From: an unidentified bacterial endosymbiont
Lineage (GTDB): Bacteria > Pseudomonadota > Gammaproteobacteria > Enterobacterales > Enterobacteriaceae
Length of the DNA stretch: 64,000 nucleotides
NCBI RefSeq assembly: GCF_918797525.1
Contig: NZ_OU963893.1
Coordinates: forward strand, 4,154,001 to 4,218,000
Direction: 5' to 3'
A model generated the notes under the pieces. That model saw nothing but the letters and a program-made list of their open reading frames with translations. It had not been told where the DNA came from and did not search any database. Position 1 is the first letter of the stretch. The number at the start of each line of letters is the position of its first letter. The position numbers were made by a program, and so were the translations under genes. Below, piece after piece: positions 28,275 through 38,263 of the stretch.

Positions 28275-30566
28275 TTGTCAGAGTTAATGTCCCTCTTTCT
28301 CTTTCTGGCTTCCGTCGGCGTTTACGCCTGGAAAGCCGGTCGTAATACCTGGTGGTTCATTGCCACCCTGGTGGTGCTCGGCATTTTTATTGTTTTAAAC
28401 ATCACTTTATACGCCAGTGATTACTTTACCGGGGACGGCATTAACGATGCGGTACTCTACACCCTGACCAATAGCCTGACGGGCGCAGGTGTTAGTAAGT
28501 ACATACTTCCGGGTTTAGGTGTGCTTGTTGCTCTGGCGACCATTTTTGGCACCCTCGCCTGGATGCTGCGTCGGCGTCGACATCATCCGCACCATCACGG
28601 CTACAGCCTGCTGGCGCTGTTCCTGGCGCTGGCCTCCGTGGATGCCAGCCCGGCGTTCCATCAGATAACCGAGCTGGTGAAATCTCAGTCCCGTGACGGC
28701 GATCCTGATTTTCTAGCCTATTACAAAGAGCCGGCGAAAAAGATAGCTCATCCGAAGCTTAATCTGGTCTATATCTACGGCGAGAGTCTGGAACGTACCT
28801 ACTTTAATAGCGATACGTTCCCGAACCTGACCCCGGAACTGGGAGCGCTTAAAGATGAAGGGATCGATTTTAGCCGCACGATGCAGCTCCCCGGCACCGA
28901 TTACACCATCGCCGGAATGGTCGCCTCGCAGTGCGGCATCCCGCTGTTTGCGCCGTTTGAAGGTAACGCATCCGCGTCCATGTCGAGCTTTTTCCCGCAA
29001 AATATCTGTCTTGGCGATATCCTTAAAAACTCCGGCTACGAGAACTATTTTATGCAGGGAGCCAACCTGCGCTTTGCCGGTAAAGATGTGTTTCTGAAAT
29101 CACACGGTTTTGATCACCTTTACGGCTCAGAAGAGTTAAAAACCACGGTCGCCGATCCGGACTACCGTAACGACTGGGGATTCTACGATGATACGGTGCT
29201 GGACGAGACCTGGAAAAAGTTCGAGGCATTATCCCGCGCCGGTAAGCGATTCTCTCTCTTTGCCCTGACCGTGGACACCCATCATCCCGACGGTTTTATC
29301 TCGCGGACCTGTAAGCGTAAAAGCTATGACATCAATGGTAAGAGCAATAAGTCCTTTAGCGCCGTAAGCTGCAGCCAGGAACATATCGCCGCGTTAATCG
29401 AGAAAATCAAAGCTTCGCCGTATTTTAAGAACACGGTGATCGTCGTTTCATCCGACCACCTGGCGATGAAAAACAGCGCATGGGATGAACTTAACAAACA
29501 GGATCGCAGCAATCTGTTCTTCGTCCTGCGCGGTGACAAGCCGCAACAAGAGGTGATCGCCACTAAACGAAACGCTATGGATAACGGTGCCACGGTGCTG
29601 GATATTCTGGGCGGCGATAACTTTATTGGCCTTGGCCGCAGTACGTTGTCGGGGCAATCTCTGTCTGAAGTCTTCCTCAACATTAAGGAAAAAATCCTCG
29701 CCTGGAAGCCAGATATCATCCGCCTGTGGAACTTCCCGAAAGAGATTAAAGATTTCACCATCGATCAGGACAAAGGCATGATTGCCTTCTCGGGCAGCCA
29801 TTTCCGCCTGCCGCTGCTGCTGCGCGTGTCCGACAAGCGCGTAGAACCGCTGCCGGAAAGTGAATACTCGGCACCGCTGCGTTTCCAGTTGGCCGACTTT
29901 GCCCCGCGCGATAATTTTATCTGGATCGATAAATGCTACAAAATGGGCCAGCTCTGGTCACAGCCGCTGTCGCTGTCGACAGACTGGTGTGTTTCTCAGG
30001 GGCAACTTGGTGGAGAGCAAACGGTCCAGCACGTCGACACCGCGCAGTGGAATGGGAAAACCGCGTTTAAAGAGTCGGTCATAGATACCACGCGCTACCA
30101 GCGCAACGTGGACATGTTGAAAATCGTCGATAACGACATTCGCTATAAAGCAGACAGCTTTATCTTCAACGTGGCTGGCGCGCCGGAAGAGGTGAAGCAG
30201 TTTAGCGGCATCTCTCGCCCTGAGACATGGGGACGCTGGTCGAACGCACAGCTGGGCAATGAGGTGAAAATTGAATACACCCATCCTCTGCCGGAAAAGT
30301 TCGATCTGGTGATTACGGCAAGGGCGTTTGGCCCCAACGCTAATCGACCGATTCCGGTGCGAGTGGGGAATGTCGAGCAGACGCTGACCCTCGAAAAAGA
30401 GGTCACCACCACCACGCTGCATTTCGACAATCCGTTGCGTAGCAATACCCTGGTGATTGTGCCGCCCGCCCCGCAGTCAACCAACGAAGGGAATATTCTC
30501 GGCCACGCTCCGCGACAGCTCGGGATCGGCATGGTAGAAGTCAAAATTGTCAGTGATGCAGGTTAA
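28275..30566 (+). CDS. opgB: Phosphatidylglycerol-membrane-oligosaccharide glycerophosphotransferase OpgB (TTG start)
   Basis: OpgB transfers phosphoglycerol from phosphatidylglycerol to osmoregulated periplasmic glucans. The 763-residue product equals E. coli OpgB. It has membrane segments within the first 120 residues, including [18 protein letters not shown], then a large periplasmic sulfatase-fold domain. The catalytic metal region [12 protein letters not shown] contains the conserved threonine; VDTHHPDGF and VVSSDHLAM are further metal motifs. The start is TTG at 28275, as recalled for E. coli, with GAGG 12-15 bases upstream. A REP element follows. Confidence 0.96.
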   Translation: MSELMSLFLFLASVGVYAWKAGRNTWWFIATLVVLGIFIVLNITLYASDYFTGDGINDAVLYTLTNSLTGAGVSKYILPGLGVLVALATIFGTLAWMLRRRRHHPHHHGYSLLALFLALASVDASPAFHQITELVKSQSRDGDPDFLAYYKEPAKKIAHPKLNLVYIYGESLERTYFNSDTFPNLTPELGALKDEGIDFSRTMQLPGTDYTIAGMVASQCGIPLFAPFEGNASASMSSFFPQNICLGDILKNSGYENYFMQGANLRFAGKDVFLKSHGFDHLYGSEELKTTVADPDYRNDWGFYDDTVLDETWKKFEALSRAGKRFSLFALTVDTHHPDGFISRTCKRKSYDINGKSNKSFSAVSCSQEHIAALIEKIKASPYFKNTVIVVSSDHLAMKNSAWDELNKQDRSNLFFVLRGDKPQQEVIATKRNAMDNGATVLDILGGDNFIGLGRSTLSGQSLSEVFLNIKEKILAWKPDIIRLWNFPKEIKDFTIDQDKGMIAFSGSHFRLPLLLRVSDKRVEPLPESEYSAPLRFQLADFAPRDNFIWIDKCYKMGQLWSQPLSLSTDWCVSQGQLGGEQTVQHVDTAQWNGKTAFKESVIDTTRYQRNVDMLKIVDNDIRYKADSFIFNVAGAPEEVKQFSGISRPETWGRWSNAQLGNEVKIEYTHPLPEKFDLVITARAFGPNANRPIPVRVGNVEQTLTLEKEVTTTTLHFDNPLRSNTLVIVPPAPQSTNEGNILGHAPRQLGIGMVEVKIVSDAG

Positions 30567-30594
30567 CGCGGCGGGCCTTTACAACTCCTGAACC

Positions 30595-30629
30595 GTTTGC
30601 CGGGTCTGGCGAAACCGCCCCCGGCAAAC
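30595..30629. repeat. REP-type palindrome between opgB and tsr
   Basis: GTTTGCCGG (30595-30603) and CCGGCAAAC (30621-30629) form a 9-bp perfect stem around GTCTGGCGAAACCGCC-type loop sequence. It lies between the convergent ends of opgB and tsr. Confidence 0.8.
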
Positions 30630-30637
30630 GGGCGTGT

Positions 30638-32302
30638 TTAGAAGGTTTCCCAGTTGTCGCCTGCATCGGCGAGTGCGGGGTTACGGGCCATTACCGGGGC
30701 GGCAACGGATTTTGTCGAAGCATACTCGCGCGCTTTTACCTGCTCGTGCTGAATGCGGAACACCGCAACAGCCTGAGTCAGACGGCTTGCCTGTTCTTCC
30801 AGCGCCGCGGCCGCAGCCGCTGACTCTTCCACCAGCGAGGCGTTCTGCTGGGTCACGCGATCCATCTCAGCCACCGCCAGGCCCACCTGGTCGATACCGC
30901 GGCTCTGCTCGTCAGAGGCGGAAGCGATTTCACCCATGATGTCGGTTACGCGGGTGACCGCATTAACGATCTCACCCATGGTTTCGCCGGCGCTTTCTAC
31001 CAGAGTCGAACCAAGTTCCACACGCCCCACGGAATCTTCAATCAGGCTCTTAATTTCACGTGCCGCCTGGGCACTGCGCTGCGCCAGATTACGCACCTCA
31101 CCTGCGACAACGGCAAACCCGCGTCCCTGCTCGCCCGCACGCGCCGCTTCTACCGCCGCGTTCAGTGCCAGGATGTTGGTCTGGAAGGCGATACCATCGA
31201 TGACGCTGATGATATCAGCGATTTTTTGCGAACTGCCCGCGATGTCGCGCATGGTTTGCACCACGTTATCCACCACTTTGCCGCCTTTCTGCGCGGTTTC
31301 AGAGGCGCTCAGCGCCAGGTTGCTCGCCTGGCGGGCGTTCTCGGCGTTCTGCTTCACGGTCGCGGTCAACTGTTCCATGCTGGCAGCGGTCTCTTCCAGG
31401 GAAGCGGCCTGCTGTTCTGTACGGGAAGAGAGATCGTTGTTCCCCATTGAGATTTCGCTCGCGCCGCTGTAAATGGCGTTGGCGCCATTACGCACGTCAC
31501 CCACGGTACGCACCAGTTCCCCCTGCATGTGACGCAGCGAGTCCGCCAGTTCCCCCATCTCGTTAGAACCCTCCACATCAATGCGTTTCACCAGGTCGCC
31601 GCTGGCGATATGACGAATGCTGTCAATCAGGCGGTTCAGCGGAGAGATCAGCGCCTGCTTAATGCCCAGCCAGACGCCGACAATCACTACCAGCACGGCA
31701 ATCAGCACGCTAATCAGCACCCAGATAGCCTGGCTGTAAGAGCTGTTGCTGTCGTTAACCGCCGTCTCGTACAGCTTGTCATTCTGCTCCAGGTAGCTCA
31801 CATACTGCTTCTCAAACTCATCCTGATAGCTCTGGGTGGGTTGGTCGAAGAAGTCATTAATTTTTCCCGCGCCCAGAAGCTGAATCAGCTCCGCCAGCGC
31901 ACCGTGATAGATATCGTAGTGACGTTTAATTTCCACCGCCTCGGCATCGCTTTGACGCGGATCGCGTGGCAGGGCTTCGTAGTCAGCCCAGTATTTTTCC
32001 GCCTGTTTCAACGACGCGGCAGCAATTTGCATCAGCTCGGAAACGGTCGCGCCGCTGCCGATGTTGTTCTGATCCATCATGTAGCGAATACCCGCCCGGT
32101 TAAGGGTATTACGGGTTTGCAGCAGATCCACCCAACTGCCGTTTAGCGTAGATTGTTGCTGGCGAATGGTTTGCAGGACGGTGAAGTTCTCTCTGTCATG
32201 CTTAAGCGCAGTAAAGAAAAGCCCCCCGGAAGTGAGCTGTAAAAGACCAAAAATAGCTAAAACCAGCAATAAGCTGGTGACGATCTTGATACGGTTTAAC
32301 AT
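30638..32302 (-). CDS. tsr: Serine chemoreceptor Tsr
   Basis: Tsr is the methyl-accepting chemotaxis receptor for serine. The 554-residue product starts [19 protein letters not shown], with a first membrane helix and then a periplasmic four-helix ligand domain (about 35-190) containing the [14 protein letters not shown] binding motif. A second membrane helix and HAMP domain follow (about 190-265), then the highly conserved hairpin tip [18 protein letters not shown]. The C-terminal NWETF pentapeptide is the CheR/CheB tether. A longer start at 32452 would run through the promoter and is rejected. A sigma-28 promoter lies upstream. Confidence 0.97.
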   Translation of the reverse strand: MLNRIKIVTSLLLVLAIFGLLQLTSGGLFFTALKHDRENFTVLQTIRQQQSTLNGSWVDLLQTRNTLNRAGIRYMMDQNNIGSGATVSELMQIAAASLKQAEKYWADYEALPRDPRQSDAEAVEIKRHYDIYHGALAELIQLLGAGKINDFFDQPTQSYQDEFEKQYVSYLEQNDKLYETAVNDSNSSYSQAIWVLISVLIAVLVVIVGVWLGIKQALISPLNRLIDSIRHIASGDLVKRIDVEGSNEMGELADSLRHMQGELVRTVGDVRNGANAIYSGASEISMGNNDLSSRTEQQAASLEETAASMEQLTATVKQNAENARQASNLALSASETAQKGGKVVDNVVQTMRDIAGSSQKIADIISVIDGIAFQTNILALNAAVEAARAGEQGRGFAVVAGEVRNLAQRSAQAAREIKSLIEDSVGRVELGSTLVESAGETMGEIVNAVTRVTDIMGEIASASDEQSRGIDQVGLAVAEMDRVTQQNASLVEESAAAAAALEEQASRLTQAVAVFRIQHEQVKAREYASTKSVAAPVMARNPALADAGDNWETF

Positions 32303-32333
32303 GTTTTCTCTTTCCTTCAGACGGATAACATAA

Positions 32334-32360
32334 TTTTCGGCCTGGAAAAGAAAAACTTTA
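32334..32360 (-). promoter_or_regulatory. Sigma-28 (FliA) promoter of tsr
   Basis: On the minus strand the element is TAAA, exactly 15 bases, then GCCGAAAA, against the consensus TAAA-N15-GCCGATAA (one mismatch). It ends 32 bp before the tsr start codon, so tsr belongs to the late flagellar regulon. Confidence 0.9.
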
Positions 32361-32590
32361 CGGAAATCACATTGCGCGTAGGGTTTATACCCCCGGCCCC
32401 GGGCAGGGTGATGCAAAAATGCCAAAGTAAACAGAGTGGTAAACCGCAGCATCTGCCAGAAAGTTCATAAGGAAAAAACCGTGTGATTCATCCATACAAA
32501 CTTTTTGTGAAATGATTTATCAGCAACAGCCTTTCACATCCCTTCACCCGGCGCGATCCTGGCTTGCTGAACACGCCGCTGAGTTAACCC

Positions 32591-32606
32591 TGTGATCTCA
32601 ATCACA
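32591..32606 (+). promoter_or_regulatory. CRP site upstream of btsT
   Basis: TGTGATCTCAATCACA has both perfect half sites TGTGA and TCACA with a six-base spacer. It lies about 200 bp before btsT, which is CRP-dependent in E. coli. Confidence 0.85.
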
Positions 32607-32634
32607 TAATATTAGCCACTGGCGGCGAGCCTGG

Positions 32635-32683
32635 ACCACTCACCGCCGCCTTTGACCGCTCAGCTCGCACTTTCAACCACTCA
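32635..32683 (+). promoter_or_regulatory. BtsR (YehT) binding repeats upstream of btsT
   Basis: ACC(A/G)CTCA occurs three times, at 32635-32642, 32655-32662 and 32676-32683. The known BtsR target is two such octamers with a 13-bp spacer; copies two and three have exactly that spacing, and copies one and two have 12 bp. It is 116 bp before btsT. Confidence 0.85.
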
Positions 32684-32799
32684 CCCATTTACCTTCCTTT
32701 ACACGCGTCACTCTCTGGCACGATCGCATCAGCATTAATCAATACCCCCGCACAACGCACCTCGACCCTTTTTTCTTTACATAAAAAACCAGGTCTATT

Positions 32800-34953
32800 A
32801 TGGATACTAAAAAACTACTGAAGCACGTACCCTGGGCAATACTCGGGATCCTCGGCGCTTTCTGTCTGGCGGTTGTCGCACTACGCCGGGGCGAGCACGT
32901 TAGCGCCTTGTGGATCGTGGTGGCGTCTGTTTCCGTCTATCTTGTGGCTTACCGCTACTACAGTTTATACATTGCGCAGAAGGTCATGAAACTCGACCCG
33001 ACGCGCGCCACGCCGGCGGTTATTAACAATGACGGCCTGAACTACGTTCCCACCAACCGCTACGTGCTATTTGGCCACCACTTTGCCGCCATCGCCGGTG
33101 CGGGCCCGCTGGTCGGCCCGGTACTGGCCGCGCAAATGGGCTACCTGCCAGGAACCCTGTGGCTGCTCGCAGGCGTAGTGCTGGCGGGCGCGGTGCAAGA
33201 CTTTATGGTGCTGTTTATCTCTTCTCGTCGTAACGGCGCGTCTCTGGGTGAGATGGTTAAAGAAGAGATGGGACGCGTACCGGGTACTATCGCCCTTTTC
33301 GGCTGCTTTCTGATTATGATCATCATCCTGGCGGTGCTGGCGTTAATCGTAGTGAAAGCGCTGGCCGAAAGTCCGTGGGGGGTGTTTACCGTCTGCTCAA
33401 CCGTGCCGATTGCGCTGTTCATGGGGATCTACATGCGATTTATCCGCCCGGGTCGGGTGGGGGAAGTGTCGGTCATCGGAATCGTGCTGCTGGTCGCGTC
33501 TATTTACTTCGGCGGCGTAATTGCGCACGACCCTTACTGGGGCCCGACGCTGACCTTCAAAGATACCACCATTACCTTCGCACTGATCGGTTATGCCTTT
33601 GTTTCCGCCCTGCTCCCGGTATGGCTGATTTTGGCCCCGCGTGACTATCTGGCAACCTTCCTGAAAATCGGCGTCATCGTTGGTCTGGCGATCGGCATCC
33701 TGGTGATTAACCCGGAACTGAAAATGCCAGCAGTGACCCAGTACATCGACGGTACCGGCCCGCTGTGGAAAGGCGCCCTGTTCCCGTTCTTGTTCATTAC
33801 CATCGCCTGTGGCGCGGTCTCTGGCTTCCACGCGCTGATTGCGTCCGGCACTACCCCGAAGCTGCTGGCGAACGAGAAAGACGCACGGCTGATCGGCTAC
33901 GGCGCGATGCTGATGGAGTCCTTCGTGGCAATCATGGCGCTGGTGGCAGCGTCCATTATTGAACCGGGACTCTATTTCGCGATGAACACCCCACCGGCAG
34001 GGCTGGGCATTACTATGCCAAACCTGCATGAGATGGGTGGTGACAACGCGGCGCTGATCATGGCGCAGTTGAAAGAGGCGAGCACACACGCCGCAGCGAC
34101 CGTAAGCGCCTGGGGCTTTGTTATCTCCCCTGAGCAAATCATGCAAACGGCGAAAGATATTGGCGAGCCTTCCGTGCTGAACCGTGCAGGCGGCGCGCCG
34201 ACGCTGGCCGTGGGTATCGCGCATGTGTTCCACAAAGTGCTACCGTGGGCGGACATGGGCTTCTGGTACCACTTCGGTATTCTGTTTGAAGCCCTGTTTA
34301 TCCTCACCGCGCTGGACGCCGGTACGCGTGCAGGCCGCTTCATGCTGCAGGATCTGCTGGGTAACTTTGTCCCGTTCCTGAAGAAAACCGACTCTCTGGT
34401 CGCGGGCGTACTGGGTACGGCAGGCTGCGTTGGCCTGTGGGGTTATCTGCTGTATCAGGGCGTTGTCGACCCACTGGGCGGCGTCAAGAGCCTGTGGCCG
34501 CTGTTCGGTATCTCTAACCAGATGCTGGCGGCGGTTGCTCTGGTGCTCGGCACCGTAGTGCTGGTGAAAATGAAACGCACCCAATACATCTGGGTGACCG
34601 TGGTACCTGCGCTGTGGCTGTTGCTCTGCACCACCTGGGCGCTTGGCCTGAAACTGTTTAGCGCCAACCCGCAGTTGGAAGGTTTCTTTTACATGGCTAA
34701 CCAGTACAAAGAGAAGATTGCCGCAGGCGGCGGGGAGCTGACTGCCCAGCAGATCGCCAACATGAACCATATTGTGGTGAACAACTACACCAACGCAGGT
34801 CTGAGCATTCTGTTCCTGGTGGTGGTCTACAGCATCATCTTCTACGGCATCAAGACCTGGATGAATGTGCGTAATGCCGACGGCCGTACGGACAAAGAAA
34901 CCTCGTTCGTACCAGTTCCGGAAGGCGGCGTGAAGACCTCATCACATCATTAA
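32800..34953 (+). CDS. btsT: Pyruvate:proton symporter BtsT (YjiY)
   Basis: BtsT is a high-affinity pyruvate/H+ symporter of the CstA family, induced through the BtsS/BtsR pyruvate-sensing system. The 717-residue product has about 18 hydrophobic segments. Family motifs include GHHFAAIAGAGPLVGPVLAAQ (start of the CstA domain, about 88-108) and SGTTPKLLANEKDA. The CRP site and BtsR repeats upstream agree with E. coli control. In E. coli yjiX follows; here a terminator and yjiA follow directly. Confidence 0.95.
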   Translation: MDTKKLLKHVPWAILGILGAFCLAVVALRRGEHVSALWIVVASVSVYLVAYRYYSLYIAQKVMKLDPTRATPAVINNDGLNYVPTNRYVLFGHHFAAIAGAGPLVGPVLAAQMGYLPGTLWLLAGVVLAGAVQDFMVLFISSRRNGASLGEMVKEEMGRVPGTIALFGCFLIMIIILAVLALIVVKALAESPWGVFTVCSTVPIALFMGIYMRFIRPGRVGEVSVIGIVLLVASIYFGGVIAHDPYWGPTLTFKDTTITFALIGYAFVSALLPVWLILAPRDYLATFLKIGVIVGLAIGILVINPELKMPAVTQYIDGTGPLWKGALFPFLFITIACGAVSGFHALIASGTTPKLLANEKDARLIGYGAMLMESFVAIMALVAASIIEPGLYFAMNTPPAGLGITMPNLHEMGGDNAALIMAQLKEASTHAAATVSAWGFVISPEQIMQTAKDIGEPSVLNRAGGAPTLAVGIAHVFHKVLPWADMGFWYHFGILFEALFILTALDAGTRAGRFMLQDLLGNFVPFLKKTDSLVAGVLGTAGCVGLWGYLLYQGVVDPLGGVKSLWPLFGISNQMLAAVALVLGTVVLVKMKRTQYIWVTVVPALWLLLCTTWALGLKLFSANPQLEGFFYMANQYKEKIAAGGGELTAQQIANMNHIVVNNYTNAGLSILFLVVVYSIIFYGIKTWMNVRNADGRTDKETSFVPVPEGGVKTSSHH

Positions 34954-34964
34954 TCCACAAACAC

Positions 34965-34993
34965 CCCCTCACCCCAGGTTTTAGGGTGAGGGG
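34965..34993 (+). terminator. Terminator or palindromic repeat after btsT
   Basis: CCCCTCACCC and GGGTGAGGGG form a 10-bp stem followed by CTTTCCT. It is related in sequence to the palindrome at 3566, so it may be a repeat family that doubles as a transcription end. Confidence 0.7.
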
Positions 34994-35074
34994 CTTTCCT
35001 GTCTGGATGGCCTGATATTTGGTAACGTAAGCGAAACAAATAAATACGGCGATAATGCTGCTATAGGAGAAATC

Positions 35075-36028
35075 ATGACACCGATTGCCGTCACCCTGCT
35101 GACCGGTTTTCTCGGCGCTGGCAAAACCACCCTGCTGCGCCACATTCTCAACGCGCAGCACGGTTTCAAAATTGCCGTAATTGAGAACGAATTTGGCGAA
35201 GTCTCAGTAGACGATCGATTGATTGGCGACCGCGCTACGCAGATCAAAACCCTGACGAACGGGTGCATCTGTTGCACCCGCTCTAACGAACTAGAAGACG
35301 CCCTGCTCGATCTGCTCGACTGCCGCGATCGCGGTGAGATCGCCTTTGATCGTCTGGTGATTGAATGCACTGGCATGGCAGATCCCGGTCCGATTATTCA
35401 GACCTTTTTCTCCCATCAAATCCTCTGTCAGCGCTACCTGCTGGACGGCGTGATTGCGCTGGTCGATGCGGTACACGCTGACGATCAAATGAGCCAGTTC
35501 ACCCTTGCCCAGTCGCAGGTCGGCTACGCCGATCGCATCCTGCTCACCAAAACCGACGTGGCGGGTGAGAGTGAAAAACTGCGTGAACGTCTGACGCGTA
35601 TAAACTCACGTGCGCCGATTTACACCGTGACGCACGGCGATATCGACCTCTCCGTGTTGTTCAACACCAACGGCTTTATGCTGGAAGAGAACGTCACGTC
35701 GAAACCACGTTTTCACTTTATGGCGGACAAGCAAAACGACGTCACCTCTGTCGTGGTCGAACTGGATTATCCGGTAGATATTAGCGACGTCTCGCGGGTG
35801 ATGGAAAATCTCCTGCTCGCCCATGCCGATAAGCTGCTGCGCTATAAAGGGATGCTATGGATCGACGGCGAGCCTAATCGCCTGCTGTTTCAGGGCGTGC
35901 AGCGTTTATACAGCGCCGACTGGGACAGGCCCTGGGGCGAAGAAACGCCGGGAAGCGTGATGGTGTTTATTGGGCTGATGCTGCCGGAAGATAAGATCCG
36001 CGCGGCTTTTGCGGGGTTACGCAAATAG
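35075..36028 (+). CDS. yjiA: COG0523-family GTPase YjiA
   Basis: YjiA is a metal-binding GTPase of the CobW/UreG-like family, probably a metallochaperone or regulator of metal insertion. The 317-residue product has Walker A GFLGAGKTTLL (about 11-21), the metal-binding motif CICC in NGCICCTRS (about 64-72), ECTGMADPGP, and the GTP base motif TKTD. The CobW C-terminal domain is complete. In E. coli yjiX precedes it. It is the last conserved gene before the variable region. Confidence 0.95.
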   Translation: MTPIAVTLLTGFLGAGKTTLLRHILNAQHGFKIAVIENEFGEVSVDDRLIGDRATQIKTLTNGCICCTRSNELEDALLDLLDCRDRGEIAFDRLVIECTGMADPGPIIQTFFSHQILCQRYLLDGVIALVDAVHADDQMSQFTLAQSQVGYADRILLTKTDVAGESEKLRERLTRINSRAPIYTVTHGDIDLSVLFNTNGFMLEENVTSKPRFHFMADKQNDVTSVVVELDYPVDISDVSRVMENLLLAHADKLLRYKGMLWIDGEPNRLLFQGVQRLYSADWDRPWGEETPGSVMVFIGLMLPEDKIRAAFAGLRK

Positions 36029-36541
36029 CGATGCAGCCCTTTCCCTCATCCTGTGGGCTGAGGGATCCCAACGCATACTATCTGCCCGCAACCGTGCTCC
36101 ACCTGCGTTAATTTCTTCATCGAATATTCTGCTAATAATCACCTTCATTGCAGCACTATTGCATTATAACGGGCTGCAACGATTCCCCTCCTTCGGTCAG
36201 TCAATTGCTTGCTTTAAAGAGTATGAAAAGCCCGACGTACATTCACTGCGGGCAAAAAATGAAATAAATCCCATTCACGATAAATTCCTGTTCGTAAAGT
36301 AACTCAAAGAAAGCTTCATTTATCTCCTCAAATCACGCCGTTATTAAACAAAACCAAAACAGCACATGTAAAATATATAATTAATTTTTGTAACTGAAAG
36401 TCTACTAATATGTTTAATTTATTATTTTGCAGGCCAGTAAGTTCATATATTTCAAATGGTTGTAAATAAATATTTCGCTGCGTGATCATTCTTGCCGATC
36501 GGTAGAATATCTTTAATTGATATCACCAATTAATTATCCAT

Positions 36542-36566
36542 TTTTGATCGACATTGACGATCAAAA
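36542..36566. promoter_or_regulatory. Large inverted repeat upstream of ecpA
   Basis: TTTTGATCG (36542-36550) and CGATCAAAA (36558-36566) are perfect inverted 9-base arms with a 7-base spacer, about 355 bp before ecpA. This is the size of a dimeric regulator operator; no known factor was recognised. Confidence 0.5.
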
Positions 36567-36625
36567 TAGGTTTATGCATAATTGACTTATTCCACTTTCA
36601 TGAGAAAACCTTAAACAAACAAAAT

Positions 36626-36639
36626 TTGATCTAAATCAA
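36626..36639. promoter_or_regulatory. FNR-type box upstream of ecpA
   Basis: TTGATCTAAATCAA matches every defined position of the FNR consensus TTGAT-N4-ATCAA. It lies 270 bp before the ecpA start. CRP shares this architecture loosely, but lacks the G of TGTGA here. Confidence 0.55.
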
Positions 36640-36820
36640 TTTATACAAAATACCAAAGAAATCGTCAAAGGCCAGATATTATCACAAGTTTGGACGTCCA
36701 GTCTTCGCTCGTTTAAGTCGACTTTTTACGTCTTCAGGATCCCAGTTAATTTAATTAATTAACTGCAGAATCTGCTGACCAAAAATAGTCACCAGCACGC
36801 CTGGAAATAGGCCTGTTTCG

Positions 36821-36842
36821 CGGCATGTATAAAACCATGCCG
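36821..36842 (+). promoter_or_regulatory. Hairpin in the ecpA leader
   Basis: CGGCATG and CATGCCG form a 7-bp stem with an A/T-rich 8-base loop. A second hairpin, TCGCCT/AGGCGA (36873-36890), ends just before the GAGGAG ribosome site of ecpA. They may stabilise the abundant major pilin mRNA or tune its translation. Confidence 0.4.
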
Positions 36843-36908
36843 TAATTATTGCCTGAGAATTAACGTAATAAATCGCCTCAATACAGGCGAATCATAGAGG
36901 AGAAAATA

Positions 36909-37496
36909 ATGACAAAGCGCATTACTGGAGTTTGTACCGCAGCAGCCATCTCGCTTTGCAGTTTCGGCGCATTAGCTAATGTGACCGCTTCCGCTACAGC
37001 AAGCTGGGACGCAAGTGCAACGAAGGATACGAAAAGCTCACTGGTTGTAACGCCGCTTAAGTCGCTCAGTTTCCAGTACGCAGAAGGGACCGAGGCTTTT
37101 AATACTCAGTCTGGCGCATTTGATATCACGATTCAGGGCCAATCCGGCGCAACGGATTTCACCCTAACATCGCAACTGGTCAACAACACCCTGTCTCGTA
37201 CCACGGATGATTCAACGCTGAGCGTGGGTGTTGACTGGAACGGAACGGCGTTAACCAAAACGGCTCCGGTTACCATGATTGATACATCCCAAAATGTATC
37301 GGCTGGGCTTGACGCGCTTGCCGTGAGTACCGCCTATGCGGGCTCCGATCGCACCAGTACTCAGGGGGCCTTTAATTTCTCCATTGAGTCAGCGACCGCC
37401 GGCGGGGAACCTGTTGCCTTTAAGGAGCTTGATGACGGCTATTGGGACGGAGAGGTCCGGGTGCAGTTTACCGCCACCTGGGCCAAAACAGCTTAA
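36909..37496 (+). CDS. ecpA: Common pilus major subunit EcpA
   Basis: EcpA is the main structural subunit of the E. coli common pilus (Mat/Ecp), an adhesive fibre. The 195-residue product has a signal peptide ending SFGALA and the mature start NVTASATASWDASATKDTKS. Motifs shared with EcpA are SLVVTPLKSLSFQYAEG, VMIDT and the terminal VQFTATW. This is the alpha-type fimbrial fold, without the cysteine pair of classical type 1 pilins. GAGGAG precedes the start. It heads ecpABCDE and is followed by a partial terminator, giving more pilin than assembly proteins. Confidence 0.92.
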   Translation: MTKRITGVCTAAAISLCSFGALANVTASATASWDASATKDTKSSLVVTPLKSLSFQYAEGTEAFNTQSGAFDITIQGQSGATDFTLTSQLVNNTLSRTTDDSTLSVGVDWNGTALTKTAPVTMIDTSQNVSAGLDALAVSTAYAGSDRTSTQGAFNFSIESATAGGEPVAFKELDDGYWDGEVRVQFTATWAKTA

Positions 37497-37541
37497 ATTG
37501 CCTGACAACATGAATCTGATTAACTCAACACGCTGATTTTA

Positions 37542-37563
37542 AAAGGAGGCTCCGGCCTCCTTT
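37542..37563 (+). terminator. Attenuating terminator between ecpA and ecpB
   Basis: AAAGGAGG and CCTCCTTT form a stem extended by a C-G pair, with loop TCCG and a short T run. The 3' edge lies against the AAGGA ribosome site of ecpB, so the hairpin may limit both transcription into and translation of ecpB. Confidence 0.7.
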
Positions 37564-37574
37564 AAGGATTATTT

Positions 37575-38255
37575 GTGAAAAATACATATCGCAGCATCGT
37601 ATTTATGACCACGTTATTCACTTCCCTGCCGTCGCTGGCGATAAATGTGGGAGAAGTGACCTCTATTATGCTACCGGCAGAAGCGAGCCTGGCCAAAGAA
37701 ATCAGTAATCCAACGGATGCTGCACGGCTTGTGAGTCTCAGGGTAGAAAGAATATCGTCACCGATGGAAGGCGGTGTCGTGATCCCGATGGAAAATAAAT
37801 CAGAACTGCTTTCTACCCCAGCAAATATGATAATGCCGGGCAATTCTAAAGAAAACTTCCGCGTTTTTTATAATGGGCCCGCAGATGATAAAGAACGTTA
37901 TTATCGTCTTTCATGGTCTGATGAACCTGTCACCGATGATAACGGCACTACGACGAATAAACAGGGTCAGGCCATGACGTCGGCCATTATTAATACCATT
38001 TTGGTGGTTTCCCCGCGCAAGGAACGTTTCGATTTTGTAAAAAAAGGGAACGGCGTTGAGAATACGGGAAATAGCTCTTTCCGCGTTATTGCATTTGGAC
38101 CTTGTAAAGACAAAAACAAAGATACCGGCCAGGGATGCCGCGAACGCTACTATGTGATGCCGGGTGATAGCATCAATTTCCAGCATGTTGATTTTACCCA
38201 GAGCAAATCCCGTATAGGGATCTGGCATGGACCTAAATACATCAATGTAAATTAA
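37575..38255 (+). CDS. ecpB: Common pilus chaperone EcpB (GTG start)
   Basis: A 226-residue periplasmic chaperone of the alternative (alpha) chaperone-usher class. A signal peptide runs to about residue 24 (SLPSLA). The beta-sandwich region includes NPTDAARLVSLRVERIS and the edge strand FRVFYNGPADDKERYYRLSW, where subunits dock. The start is GTG with AAGGA upstream; MKNTYRSIVFMTT gives the right length. ecpC follows after 8 bp. Confidence 0.9.
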   Translation: MKNTYRSIVFMTTLFTSLPSLAINVGEVTSIMLPAEASLAKEISNPTDAARLVSLRVERISSPMEGGVVIPMENKSELLSTPANMIMPGNSKENFRVFYNGPADDKERYYRLSWSDEPVTDDNGTTTNKQGQAMTSAIINTILVVSPRKERFDFVKKGNGVENTGNSSFRVIAFGPCKDKNKDTGQGCRERYYVMPGDSINFQHVDFTQSKSRIGIWHGPKYINVN

Positions 38256-38263
38256 TACGCGGT

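Larger units (their letters stand above)
36029..36908. other. 880-bp AT-rich region upstream of the ecp operon
   Basis: No convincing gene. It begins with a small TCCCTCA/TGAGGGA hairpin after yjiA (36042-36065). Further on come a 9-bp dyad (36542-36566), an FNR-type box (36626-36639) and hairpins in the expected ecpA leader (36821-36842 and 36873-36890). The ecpR regulator gene found here in E. coli and Klebsiella is absent. The frame at 36009-36302 has no ribosome site or family resemblance and is not counted. Confidence 0.7.

Noticed and set aside
36009-36302. A 97-codon frame after yjiA
   Set aside because: It overlaps the yjiA end and a hairpin, has no ribosome site, and its composition is that of non-coding DNA.
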